Part shown: one piece after another, positions 35,336 through 43,410 of the stretch
Numbering within the stretch: position 1 is the first letter of the stretch
Layout of the letters: each line of letters opens with the position of its first letter
From: Ectothiorhodospira mobilis
GTDB taxonomy: Bacteria > Pseudomonadota > Gammaproteobacteria > Ectothiorhodospirales > Ectothiorhodospiraceae
Assembly: GCF_016584115.1 (NCBI RefSeq)
Contig: NZ_NRSK01000001.1
Coordinates: forward strand, 124,001-188,000
Length of the DNA: 64,000 nt
Reading direction: 5' to 3'
Notes under the pieces: generated by a model
Told to the model about the DNA's origin: nothing
Database searches by the model: none
The model's input: only the letters and a program-made list of their open reading frames with translations
Translations under genes and position numbers: made by a program

Positions 35336-37498
35336 ATGAGCCTGGACACCGATGACGAGATCCTGAACGACTTCCTCGTGGAGGCCTCCGAACTATTGGA
35401 TGGCCTCGGGGAACAGTTGGTGGAGCTGGAGCGCACACCCGACGACAAGGATCTGCTCAACTCCGTCTTCCGCAGTTTCCATACCATCAAGGGCGGGGCC
35501 GGTTTCCTCAATCTCGAGAACCTGGTGAAGATCTGCCACCGCTCGGAGGACGTCTTCAACCTGCTGCGCCAGGGGCAGCGCCAGGTGGACAGCAACCTGA
35601 TGGATATCATCCTCCAGGTGCTGGATGTGCTCAATCGCATGTTCGACGAGATCCGCTCCGGCGAGGAACCCGCCCCGGCCCCCCAGGAACTGCTGGATGC
35701 CCTGGAGCCCCTGACCTATCCCCCGGGGGAGGAACCCGCCGGCATGGCCCCCGCCGCGGCTCCGGAGCCATCTGCAGGACCATCAGCGGAGCCCGCAGAG
35801 ACCCCCATGCCCGGTCCGGCGGAGGCATCCGCCCAGACCGGAGGCGGGGATATCACCGACGAGGAGTTCGAGGCCCTGCTGGATGCCATGCAGGAACAAA
35901 AGGGTCAGGGGGGCGGTGGGGCCGCGTCGCCTGCATCCCCTGCCCAGTCCCAAACCACCGGCGGTGGTGGGGATCTCATCACCGACGAGGAGTTTGAACA
36001 GATCCTGGATGAACTCCAGGGCAAGGGGAACGGTACAGGCGCCCCCCCCAGCACCGGAAAGGATGCCGGCAAGGGGGACGACGAGATCAGCGAACAGGAG
36101 TTCGAGCAACTCCTGGACAATCTCCATGGCAAGGGCCATCCCCCCCGTCCCGTGGAGGGCCAGGCGGCGCCGAAGACCGCCCAGGGGGGCGCGGGCGGTG
36201 CGCAGCCCCCCGCCCACGGGGGGGACAAGCCGGCGGCGGCCCCCTCCGGCGGGCCGGACAAGGAGCAGGGCCCGGGCAGGGAGCAGGGCAAGGAGGGGGA
36301 CAAGGGCGGTGCCCCGGCCCGGTCCGCACCCGCCGAGACCTCGGTGCGTGTGGACACCAAGCGTCTGGACGACATCATGAACCTGGTGGGGGAGCTGGTG
36401 CTGGTGCGTAACCGCCTGGCCACCCTGCGCTCGCGCATGGGGGACGAACAGGTCTCCAAGGCGGTGACCAACCTGGACGTGGTCACCGCCGATCTGCAGA
36501 CGGCGGTCATGAAGACCCGCATGCAGCCCATCAAGAAGGTCTTCGGGCGCTTCCCCCGGGTGGTGCGGGACCTGGCCCGCAGCCTCAAGAAGGAAGTCAA
36601 CCTGGAACTCCAGGGGGAAGACACCGACCTGGACAAGAACCTGGTGGAGGCCCTCTCCGATCCCCTGGTACACCTGGTGCGCAACGCCGTGGACCATGGC
36701 ATCGAATCCCCGGAGGAACGGGAGGCGGCCGGCAAGCCCCGGGCCGGACACGTGGTGCTCTCCGCCACCCAGGAGGGGGATCACATCCTGCTCACCATCA
36801 GCGATGACGGCAAGGGCATGGACCCCGAAATCCTGCGCAACAAGGCGGTGGAGAAGGGGCTCATGGACGAGGAGGCCGCGGCCCGCTTGTCGGACCACGA
36901 TGCCTACAACCTCATCTTCCGTGCCGGTTTCTCCACCAAGACGGAGATCTCCGATGTCTCCGGACGCGGCGTGGGCATGGATGTGGTCAAGACCCGCATC
37001 GCCCAGCTCAACGGCCGCATCGAGATCACCTCCGAACTGGGCAAGGGCAGCATCCTGCGGGTGCGCCTGCCCCTGACCCTGGCCATCCTGCCCACCCTCA
37101 TGGTGGTGCTGGGCAAACAGCGTTTCGCTTTGCCCCTGGCCAACGTCAGCGAGATCTTCGACCTGGACCTGTCGCGTACCAACCGCGTCGACGACCAGGA
37201 GGTGATCATGGTGCGCAACCGGTCCATCCCCCTGTACTATCTGCGTCGCTGGCTGGTGTCGGGGGATGCACCGCCGCCGGACGGGGTGGGCCATGTGGTG
37301 GTGGTCTTCTCCGGCAACCAGCGGGTGGGGTTCGTGGTGGACAGCCTCATCGGCCAGGAGGAGGTGGTGATCAAACCCCTGGGCAATGTGTTGCACGGCG
37401 TGCCCGGTCTGGCCGGGGCCACCATCACCGGCGACGGCGGGATCGCGCTGATCCTGGATGTCCCCGGTCTGCTCAACAGCTATGCCCGCCGGGGCTGA
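35336..37498 (+). CDS. cheA: Chemotaxis histidine kinase CheA with triplicate linker motif
   Basis: 720 residues. The P1 phosphotransfer domain has His49 in SFHTIKGGAGF. Dimerisation P3 starts near SVRVDTKRLDDIMNLVGELVLVRNRL (about 335), P4 has HLVRNAVDHGIE and the G boxes ISDDGKGMD and GRGVGMDVVK, and P5 is the CheW-like end. No conventional P2 (CheY/CheB docking) domain is visible in residues 120-330; that stretch is low-complexity and holds three copies of a 13-residue acidic helix, I-T/S-x-x-E-F-E-x-x-L-D, at 173, 215 and 251. A 7-codon reading frame ends in an ATGA overlap with the start codon. Confidence 0.96.
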   Translation: MSLDTDDEILNDFLVEASELLDGLGEQLVELERTPDDKDLLNSVFRSFHTIKGGAGFLNLENLVKICHRSEDVFNLLRQGQRQVDSNLMDIILQVLDVLNRMFDEIRSGEEPAPAPQELLDALEPLTYPPGEEPAGMAPAAAPEPSAGPSAEPAETPMPGPAEASAQTGGGDITDEEFEALLDAMQEQKGQGGGGAASPASPAQSQTTGGGGDLITDEEFEQILDELQGKGNGTGAPPSTGKDAGKGDDEISEQEFEQLLDNLHGKGHPPRPVEGQAAPKTAQGGAGGAQPPAHGGDKPAAAPSGGPDKEQGPGREQGKEGDKGGAPARSAPAETSVRVDTKRLDDIMNLVGELVLVRNRLATLRSRMGDEQVSKAVTNLDVVTADLQTAVMKTRMQPIKKVFGRFPRVVRDLARSLKKEVNLELQGEDTDLDKNLVEALSDPLVHLVRNAVDHGIESPEEREAAGKPRAGHVVLSATQEGDHILLTISDDGKGMDPEILRNKAVEKGLMDEEAAARLSDHDAYNLIFRAGFSTKTEISDVSGRGVGMDVVKTRIAQLNGRIEITSELGKGSILRVRLPLTLAILPTLMVVLGKQRFALPLANVSEIFDLDLSRTNRVDDQEVIMVRNRSIPLYYLRRWLVSGDAPPPDGVGHVVVVFSGNQRVGFVVDSLIGQEEVVIKPLGNVLHGVPGLAGATITGDGGIALILDVPGLLNSYARRG
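35852..36124 (+). repeat. Three copies of an EFExLLD motif in the CheA linker
   Basis: ITDEEFEALLDAM (35852-35890), ITDEEFEQILDEL (35978-36016) and ISEQEFEQLLDNL (36086-36124) are in frame and separated by 42 and 36 residues of Gly/Pro/Ala-rich linker. The first two share 16 identical bases at their start. They resemble FliM's LSQDEIDALL and the CheZ tail. Confidence 0.85.
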
Positions 37499-37573
37499 AC
37501 GGGCCGTTCGCTCCCCGGAGGACGGCCGGGACCCAACGCGCGCCGCAGTGCGTGTGAAGATCGGAGAGACTTG

Positions 37574-38683
37574 ATGGCAGTTCGCGTTCTGGTGGTCGAT
37601 GATTCCGGGTTCTTCCGGCGCCGCATCGTGGATATCCTGAATGCGGATCCCGCCCTGGAGGTGGTGGGCACGGCCGCCAACGGACAGGAGGCCATCGACC
37701 AGACCCTGGCCCTGAAGCCGGATGTCATCACCATGGACATCGAGATGCCGGTGATGGACGGCATCACCGCTGTGCGCCGCATCATGGCACGCCAGCCCGT
37801 GCCCATCCTCATGTTCTCCTCCCTCACCTTCGAGGGGGCCAGGGCCACCCTGGATGCCCTGGAGGCGGGGGCGGTGGACTTCCTGCCCAAGCGCTTCGAG
37901 GACATCGCCCGGGAACAGCAGGAGGCCAAGGATGTCCTCTGCCGGCGTGTGCGCAACATCGCCCGCCGTGGCCGCGTGGGGCGGACGCCCACACCCCCCG
38001 CCGCACCCCCGGGTACCGCAACCCGTCCGGCCCCGGGGGCCGGCGTGCGGACGCGACCGGAGCCGGCCCCTGCGGCCCGCCCGGAGGGGGAGCGTGCCCC
38101 GGCCCTGAACCTGCGGGATTTCCGCGTGGTGCTCATCGGCACCTCCACCGGCGGCCCCCTGGCCCTGCAGAAGGTCCTCGCCCAGCTTCCGGCCCGTTTC
38201 CCCCTGCCGCTGCTGATGGTGCAGCACATGCCCGCCAGCTTCACCCCTGCCTTCGCCCAGCGCCTGGACCAGCTCTGTGCCATCCGCGTCCGGGAGGCCC
38301 AGGATGGCGATGCCCTGGAACCCGGTCTGGCCCTGCTGGCCCCGGGGGGGCAGCAGATGCAGGTGGAGTCCCGGGGGGGGCGCAGCCGGGTGCGCATCAC
38401 CGAGGCCACGCCGGACCAGCACTATCGCCCCTGTGTGGACGTCACCTTCAACTCCGCCGCCGCCGCCTTCCGCGGGGATGCCCTGGCTATCGTCCTCACC
38501 GGCATGGGAGCGGATGGGCGCGAGGGGGCAAGGCTGCTCAAGCGCTGCGGCTCCACCGTCTGGGCCCAGAACGAGGACACCTGTGTGGTCTATGGCATGC
38601 CCGCGGCGGTGGTGGATGCCGGTCTGGCGGACCGGGTGCTGCCCTTGGAGCAGATCGGCAAGATCCTTGCGGAGGCCTGCTGA
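37574..38683 (+). CDS. cheB: Chemotaxis methylesterase CheB
   Basis: 369 residues. Receiver domain with Asp55 (ITMDIEMPVMDG), a Pro/Ala linker (about 140-172) and the methylesterase domain with catalytic Ser191 (GTSTGGPLAL), His218 (MVQHMPASFT) and Asp314 (GMGADGREG). It demethylates and deamidates receptors when phosphorylated by CheA. No cheR lies nearby. ATG 37574 is preferred to the TTG just before it. motC follows 3 nt later. Confidence 0.96.
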   Translation: MAVRVLVVDDSGFFRRRIVDILNADPALEVVGTAANGQEAIDQTLALKPDVITMDIEMPVMDGITAVRRIMARQPVPILMFSSLTFEGARATLDALEAGAVDFLPKRFEDIAREQQEAKDVLCRRVRNIARRGRVGRTPTPPAAPPGTATRPAPGAGVRTRPEPAPAARPEGERAPALNLRDFRVVLIGTSTGGPLALQKVLAQLPARFPLPLLMVQHMPASFTPAFAQRLDQLCAIRVREAQDGDALEPGLALLAPGGQQMQVESRGGRSRVRITEATPDQHYRPCVDVTFNSAAAAFRGDALAIVLTGMGADGREGARLLKRCGSTVWAQNEDTCVVYGMPAAVVDAGLADRVLPLEQIGKILAEAC

Positions 38684-38686
38684 GTC

Positions 38687-39430
38687 ATGGATATCCTGAG
38701 CTTCATCGGCATGCTCCTGGCCCTGCTGGCCATCCTTGGTGGCAGCATCGCCAAGGGGAGCGGTCTGGCGGCCCTGTGGAACCTGGCGGCCTTTCTCATC
38801 GTCGGTGTGGGCACGGTGGCGGCGTCCCTGGTGCAGACCCGCCCCGGGGCCATGCTGCGGGCCATGCGCATCTTTCCCTGGGTGTTCCGTCAGCCGCGGC
38901 TGGACCCGGAGGCCACCATCGAGCGCATCGTCGGCTGGAGCCAGGTGGCCCGCAAGGAGGGGCTGCTGGGTCTGGAATCCATGGCCGAGGAGGAGACGGA
39001 CGCCTTTGCCCGCAAGGGGCTGCAACTGCTGGTGGACGGCACCGAGCCCGAGGGCATCCGCACCATCCTGGAGGTGGACATGAGTACCCAGGAGGAATAC
39101 GACACCGAAGGGGCCAAGGTCTTCGAGGGCATGGGGATCTATGCCCCCACCATGGGGATCATCGGGGCGGTCATGGGCCTGATGGCGGTGATGCAGAACC
39201 TGGCGGATCCCAGCCAGCTGGGTTCGGGCATCGCCGCCGCCTTCGTGGCCACCATCTATGGCATCTCCTCGGCCAACCTGTTCTTCCTGCCGGTGAGCAA
39301 CAAGCTCAAGACCACCATCAAGCACCAGGCCGCCTATCGCGAGATGATCATCGAGGGGATCATCTCCATCGCCGAGGGCGAGAATCCCCGCAATATCGAG
39401 ACCAAGCTGCAGGGCTATCTGCAGCGGTGA
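38687..39430 (+). CDS. motC: Flagellar motor stator protein MotC (MotA/PomA family)
   Basis: 247 residues with four membrane segments: DILSFIGMLLALLAILGGSI, LAALWNLAAFLIVGVGTVAASL, YAPTMGIIGAVMGLMAVMQNL and IAAAFVATIYGISSANLFFLPV. The cytoplasmic loop between the second and third carries the charged residues that interact with FliG. With MotD it forms the proton- (or sodium-) driven stator. Pseudomonas has the same MotCD set in this position. Confidence 0.94.
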   Translation: MDILSFIGMLLALLAILGGSIAKGSGLAALWNLAAFLIVGVGTVAASLVQTRPGAMLRAMRIFPWVFRQPRLDPEATIERIVGWSQVARKEGLLGLESMAEEETDAFARKGLQLLVDGTEPEGIRTILEVDMSTQEEYDTEGAKVFEGMGIYAPTMGIIGAVMGLMAVMQNLADPSQLGSGIAAAFVATIYGISSANLFFLPVSNKLKTTIKHQAAYREMIIEGIISIAEGENPRNIETKLQGYLQR

Positions 39431-39454
39431 TGCCAGGGGGCAGCCAGCCGAGCC

Positions 39455-40351
39455 ATGGCCGGACGCAAGAAAAAACACGAGGAGCATCAGAACCACGAGG
39501 CCTGGGCGATCCCCTATGCGGACCTGCTCACCCTGCTGCTGGCCTTCTTCGTCGTGATGTACGCCATCTCTTCGGTGAACGAGGGCAAATACCGCATCCT
39601 CTCCGAATCCCTGATCTCCGCCTTCAAGGCCCCCCCCAAGGCCGTGGATCCCGTGCAGGTGGGCGAGGTCATCCGCACCCCCACCCCCTCCATGGTGCAG
39701 AGCGCCCCCGAGACCGCCCCCATCGACCTGGGGGAACCCATGAGCCGCAGCCTGGAGGAGATCCTCGGGGACATGGACATGCAGGGCCTCTCCGAGGCCA
39801 TCCTGGGCATCAACACCATGGCCGACGAGATCGAGCGGGCCATGGCCCCGCTCATCGAGTCGGGCATGATCGACGTGGGCCGCGATCAGCTGTGGATCGA
39901 GGTGGAGATCAACACCAGCATCCTGTTTGGCAGCGGCAGCGCGGAACTGGCCCCGGATGCGGTCCCCATCCTGGAGCGCCTGGCGGGGATCCTCAGCCAG
40001 TTCCCCGTGCGCGTGCACGTGGAGGGGCATACGGACAACGTCCCCATCAACACCTCGGTCTATCCCTCCAACTGGGAGCTCTCCGCCGGGCGGGCCGCCA
40101 CGGTGGTGAACCTGTTCGCCCGCAACGGGGTGGATCCGGACCAGATGGCGGCCATCGGGTTCGGCGAATACCGGCCCATCGCGGACAACGACACCCCCGA
40201 GGGACGCATGAAGAACCGCCGGGTGAACATCGTCATCCTGGCGGGGCAGCGTCCCAGGACCGGGCAGGGGGCGCCCCCGGAACTCCTGCAGGAGGATATG
40301 GAACTGCTGCTGCAGCGGGGACGGGATCCCGGGCAGGAGGGCGTGCCATGA
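39455..40351 (+). CDS. motD: Flagellar motor stator protein MotD (MotB family)
   Basis: 298 residues. A single N-terminal helix carries the ion-binding Asp23 in WAIPYADLLTLLLAFFVVMYA. A linker with plug-like features precedes the C-terminal OmpA-type peptidoglycan-binding domain (NTSILFGSGSAELAPDAVP... HVEGHTDNVPINTSVYPSNWELSAGRAATV). It overlaps parC in an ATGA. Confidence 0.95.
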   Translation: MAGRKKKHEEHQNHEAWAIPYADLLTLLLAFFVVMYAISSVNEGKYRILSESLISAFKAPPKAVDPVQVGEVIRTPTPSMVQSAPETAPIDLGEPMSRSLEEILGDMDMQGLSEAILGINTMADEIERAMAPLIESGMIDVGRDQLWIEVEINTSILFGSGSAELAPDAVPILERLAGILSQFPVRVHVEGHTDNVPINTSVYPSNWELSAGRAATVVNLFARNGVDPDQMAAIGFGEYRPIADNDTPEGRMKNRRVNIVILAGQRPRTGQGAPPELLQEDMELLLQRGRDPGQEGVP

Positions 40352-41148
40352 CGACGCTGACCTGGGCCGTGGCCAACCAGAAGGGGGGGGTGGGCAAGAC
40401 CACCACCACCGTCACCCTGGGCGGACTGCTCTCGCAGCGGGGGCGGCGCACCCTGCTGGTGGACCTGGATCCCCACGGCTCCCTCACCGCCTACTTCGGC
40501 CATGACCCGGAGGGGGCCACCGGCGGGGTCTACAGCCTCTTCCAGCGGGTGGGGGACCGGCAGCCCATGCGCCCGGAGACGGCCCTGCGCGCCACCGGCT
40601 TCGAGAACCTCTGGCTCCTGCCCGCCTCCACGGCCCAGGCCACCCTGGACCGGCAGCTGGGCACCCGCCAGGGCATGGGCCTGGTGATCCGCCGTGCCAT
40701 TGAGGCCCTGTCGGATCGCTTCGACCACGTGCTGCTGGATTGCCCCCCCATGCTGGGGGTGCTCATGGTGAACGCCCTGGCCGCCTGCGAGCGCTTGCTC
40801 ATCCCCGTGCAGACGGAATACCTGGCCATCCGCGGTCTGGACCGCATGCTGCACACCCTGGAGATGGTGCAGCGCTCCCGGGGGCAGGGCCTGGATGCCC
40901 TGGTGATCCCCACCCTCTACGACCAGCGCATCCGGTCCGCCACCCAGGCCCTGTGGGAGCTGCGGGAGCGTTACCGTGACCGCCTCTGGCGTGGGGTGAT
41001 CACCGTGGACCCCCTGTTCCGGGAGGCCAGCGTCGCCGGACAGCCCCTGCCCATCATGTACCCCGATGCCCAGGGGACCCAGGCCTATGAGCGCCTGCTG
41101 GATGACCTTTTGGGCACCAACGATTACCGGCACAGGGCGGTCTCATGA
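40348..41148 (+). CDS. parC: ParA-family ATPase ParC of polar chemotaxis arrays
   Basis: 266 residues. ParA/MinD ATPase with KGGVGKTTTTVTLGGLLSQ (about residues 12-30), LLVDLDPHGSLTAYFG and HVLLDCPPMLGVLMVNAL. Located between motD and a CheW-like gene, as in Vibrio and Pseudomonas, where ParC recruits chemotaxis arrays to the flagellated pole. It is distinct from chromosome-partition ParA by context and by the lack of parB. Overlaps of 4 nt on both sides indicate tight co-translation. Confidence 0.88.
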   Translation: MTTLTWAVANQKGGVGKTTTTVTLGGLLSQRGRRTLLVDLDPHGSLTAYFGHDPEGATGGVYSLFQRVGDRQPMRPETALRATGFENLWLLPASTAQATLDRQLGTRQGMGLVIRRAIEALSDRFDHVLLDCPPMLGVLMVNALAACERLLIPVQTEYLAIRGLDRMLHTLEMVQRSRGQGLDALVIPTLYDQRIRSATQALWELRERYRDRLWRGVITVDPLFREASVAGQPLPIMYPDAQGTQAYERLLDDLLGTNDYRHRAVS

Positions 41149-41792
41149 ACGCACGACGCCAGGCACCCGTTCTCATGGAGGAACAGCAGGCCCTCAGCGC
41201 CTACCTGGATGGCCTGCTCCAGGAGATTGCGCAGGAGGAACCGCCCACCGCGCCCCCGCTCCCGGAGCAGCAGGACCGGGCACCGCAACCCGTTGTGCGG
41301 CCGGCACCGTCCCCGCCGCCTCCGGAGAAGGCGGACCATGGACCGCCGTCATGGGCCGCGGAGCGCTTTCAATGCCTGATCTTCCGGGTCGCCGGTCTGC
41401 CCCTGGCGGTCCCCCTGGTGAAGCTCAACGGCATCCTGAAGATGCCGCAGCAGATCACCCCCATGCCCGGGCACGGTCCTTTGTTCATGGGGCTGGCCCA
41501 GCACCAGGGGCAGCAGGTCAAGGTGGTGGACATCGCCCGCCTGGTCCTGCCCGCCGACCGGCTGCCCGGACAGCGCCCGTCCCCCGGACATCTCATCCTC
41601 ATCGACGAGGCCCGCTGGGGACTGGCCTGTGACCGGGTGGAGGAGACCCTGACCCTGGACCCCGAATCGGTGCGCTGGCGCACCCCCCAGGGCAGGCGTC
41701 CCTGGCTGGCGGGCACGGTCACCCGGCAGCTGTGCGCCATCCTGGACGTGGATTACCTGGCCCAGGCCCTGGCCAGCGGCCGTTGGGATTGA
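41145..41792 (+). CDS. parP: CheW-domain array-anchoring protein ParP
   Basis: 215 residues. An N-terminal variable part (about 1-70, Glu- and Pro-rich) is followed by a CheW-like domain (FQCLIFRVAGLPLAVPLVKLNGIL... HLILIDEARWGLACDRVEETL... GTVTRQLCAILDVDYL). In Vibrio, ParP's CheW-like AIF domain binds the CheA linker and ParC, holding arrays at the pole. Naming relies on synteny with parC. A separate canonical cheW lies just downstream, so this is not the main coupling protein. Confidence 0.82.
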   Translation: MNARRQAPVLMEEQQALSAYLDGLLQEIAQEEPPTAPPLPEQQDRAPQPVVRPAPSPPPPEKADHGPPSWAAERFQCLIFRVAGLPLAVPLVKLNGILKMPQQITPMPGHGPLFMGLAQHQGQQVKVVDIARLVLPADRLPGQRPSPGHLILIDEARWGLACDRVEETLTLDPESVRWRTPQGRRPWLAGTVTRQLCAILDVDYLAQALASGRWD

Positions 41793-41924
41793 GTCCCATC
41801 CCGTGTATCCTTGGATTCCGCCAGGCGGGGAGGGGACGTGCGTCGGATGCAGGCCGTGGCCGGGCCGGTGTAATCCGCCGGGCAACATCGGTCGTTCGAT
41901 TCCCTAGATGGAGGTAAGAGCTTC

Positions 41925-42401
41925 ATGGCCAAAGAATCCGTGTCCACCGCCGCCGAGGCGTCCCAGTATGTGACCTTCCGGCTCGCCGAAGAGACCTATG
42001 CCATCAACGTCATGCAGGTGCAGGAGGTGCTGCGGGTGTCGGAGATCGCCCCGGTCCCGGGGGCACCCCACTACGTCCTGGGCATCATCAACCTGCGGGG
42101 CAACGTGGTGACGGTGATCGACGCGCGGCGGCGCATGGGGCTTCCCGACAAGGAACCCGACGATGCCTCCCGGGTGGTGATCATCGAGGTGAGCGGGCAG
42201 GTCATCGGCATCCTGGTGGACAGCGTGGCGGAGGTGATCGAGCTGGCGGCCAGGGAAGTGGATCCGGCCCCCAACGTAGGCAACGACGAGAGTTCCAAGT
42301 ACATTCAGGGTGTGGCCAGCCGCGACGGCGAACTGACCATCGTCGTGGACCTGAACAAGCTTCTCACGGATGAGGAATGGGCCGAGGTGGCCAATCTCTA
42401 G
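41925..42401 (+). CDS. cheW: Chemotaxis coupling protein CheW
   Basis: 158 residues, the full SH3-like double barrel: QYVTFRLAEETYAINVMQVQEVLR, PHYVLGIINLRGNVVTVIDARRRMG, VVIIEVSGQVIGILVDSVAEVI and IQGVASRDGELTIVVDLNKLL. It links receptors to CheA. GGAGGT lies 12 nt ahead of the ATG, and a 132-nt gap separates it from parP. Confidence 0.96.
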   Translation: MAKESVSTAAEASQYVTFRLAEETYAINVMQVQEVLRVSEIAPVPGAPHYVLGIINLRGNVVTVIDARRRMGLPDKEPDDASRVVIIEVSGQVIGILVDSVAEVIELAAREVDPAPNVGNDESSKYIQGVASRDGELTIVVDLNKLLTDEEWAEVANL

Positions 42402-42429
42402 GCCAGGGCCCGGAGACAGGAGGATGAAG

Positions 42430-42672
42430 ATGGCGGCCGATCTTCCCATCCCACCGACCCACCCTTCCATCCCCGGCCGCCCCGTGCCCGAGGAGGGCGA
42501 TGACGCGCGACGTTTCCCCCGGGGGCCACGGCGCCGCGAGGAGCGGAAACCGGAGAAGGACCGGGAGGAGGGGGAGAACGGGCCCGCCTCCGGGGACTCG
42601 CCCCAGGACCAGGGCCCCGGAGAGCGGCCGGGTCCGACGGACGACCCGGATCACATCGACGAGTACGCATGA
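42430..42672 (+). CDS. Small proline/charge-rich protein of unknown function
   Basis: 80 residues, hydrophilic and rich in Pro, Glu, Asp and Arg, ending DDPDHIDEYA; probably intrinsically disordered. ATG 42430 is favoured over 42424 because AGGAGG stands 6 nt before it. It lies 28 nt after cheW and overlaps the DUF2802 gene by 4 nt, which supports real translation. Small genes of this kind occupy the same position in other polar flagellates; no function is known to me. Confidence 0.6.
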   Translation: MAADLPIPPTHPSIPGRPVPEEGDDARRFPRGPRRREERKPEKDREEGENGPASGDSPQDQGPGERPGPTDDPDHIDEYA

Positions 42673-43064
42673 TCATTGATATCGGCTTGGCAATCGCATC
42701 GGTGGCGGGGCTGGTGGCCCTGGCCGCCTGCATCGGGCTGCTGCGCCAGGTGCGGCGGCTGCGGGCGACGCTGCAGGAACAGGAGGCGGAGCTGCTGTCC
42801 CTGCGTGGTGCACTGAGCGCCCTGCACGCCCAGGCCCAGCAGGCGGAGGAGGAGCGGGAGCAGTTGCAGCGCCAGCTGCGCCGCCTGACGGAGCAGCAGG
42901 AGCGCATGGCCCTGCAAGCGCCGGAGGAGGGCGCCTACAACCACGCCATGCGCATGCTGCAACAAGGGGCGGGCCGGGAAGAGCTCATGGAGCACTGTGG
43001 TCTCTCCCGGGGGGAGGCGGATCTGCTTCTGGCCATGCACCGGCGCAACCCCCCGGCCAATTGA
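42669..43064 (+). CDS. DUF2802 family protein at the end of the flagellar cluster
   Basis: 131 residues. An N-terminal membrane helix (IIDIGLAIASVAGLVALAACIGLL), a coiled coil (LRATLQEQEAELLSLRGALSALHAQAQQAEEEREQLQRQL) and a C-terminal helix-turn-helix-like DUF2802 segment (NHAMRMLQQGAGREELMEHCGLSRGEADLLLAMH). Function unknown; it consistently terminates che/fla clusters in gammaproteobacteria. It ends 16 nt from the convergent FlhB-like gene. Confidence 0.85.
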   Translation: MIIDIGLAIASVAGLVALAACIGLLRQVRRLRATLQEQEAELLSLRGALSALHAQAQQAEEEREQLQRQLRRLTEQQERMALQAPEEGAYNHAMRMLQQGAGREELMEHCGLSRGEADLLLAMHRRNPPAN

Positions 43065-43080
43065 GGCCGTACCCCGGTTT

Positions 43081-43410
43081 TCATTCCCCCGGCCGCGCTG
43101 CTCCTCCCGGTTCATCCTCACGCCCTGGATCTCTCTCGTCCCCGGGGTGGCGTCCGCCGAGCCAGTAGACGAAGGCCAGCACCTCCGCCACGGCCACGTA
43201 CAGATTCTCGGGGATCTCCTCCCCCAGGGGGACCTGGGAGAGGGCCTGGGTCAGGGCCGCGTCCTCGTGGATGGCCACCCCGTGGGTCCGGGCCAGGGCC
43301 TCGATCTGTTCGGCCACCTCACCGCGGCCCTTGGCGGTGAGCCGTGGCGCGCCGCGGCCCGTGTACTGCAGGGCGATGGCGCTGCGCGGTGGTCTTCGGT
43401 CCTCACTCAT
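43081..43410 (-). CDS. FlhB C-terminal domain homologue (FhlB-type export switch protein)
   Basis: 109 residues matching only the C-terminal cytoplasmic domain of FlhB/EscU: SAIALQYTGRGAPRLTAKGRGEVAEQIEALARTHGVAIHEDAALTQALSQVPLGEEIPENLYVAVAEVLAFVYWL. It lacks the membrane part, and the NPTH site is absent because the protein starts after it. Such stand-alone proteins can replace the released FlhB fragment in some bacteria. It starts in an ATGA overlap with the upstream FliK-like gene. Confidence 0.9.
   Translation of the reverse strand: MSEDRRPPRSAIALQYTGRGAPRLTAKGRGEVAEQIEALARTHGVAIHEDAALTQALSQVPLGEEIPENLYVAVAEVLAFVYWLGGRHPGDERDPGREDEPGGAARPGE

Noticed and set aside
33931-42000. Sigma-28 (FliA) promoters upstream of cheY, cheA, motC or cheW
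   Set aside because: I looked for TAAA-N15-GCCGATAA in each gap and found no acceptable match; these genes are probably read from upstream promoters.
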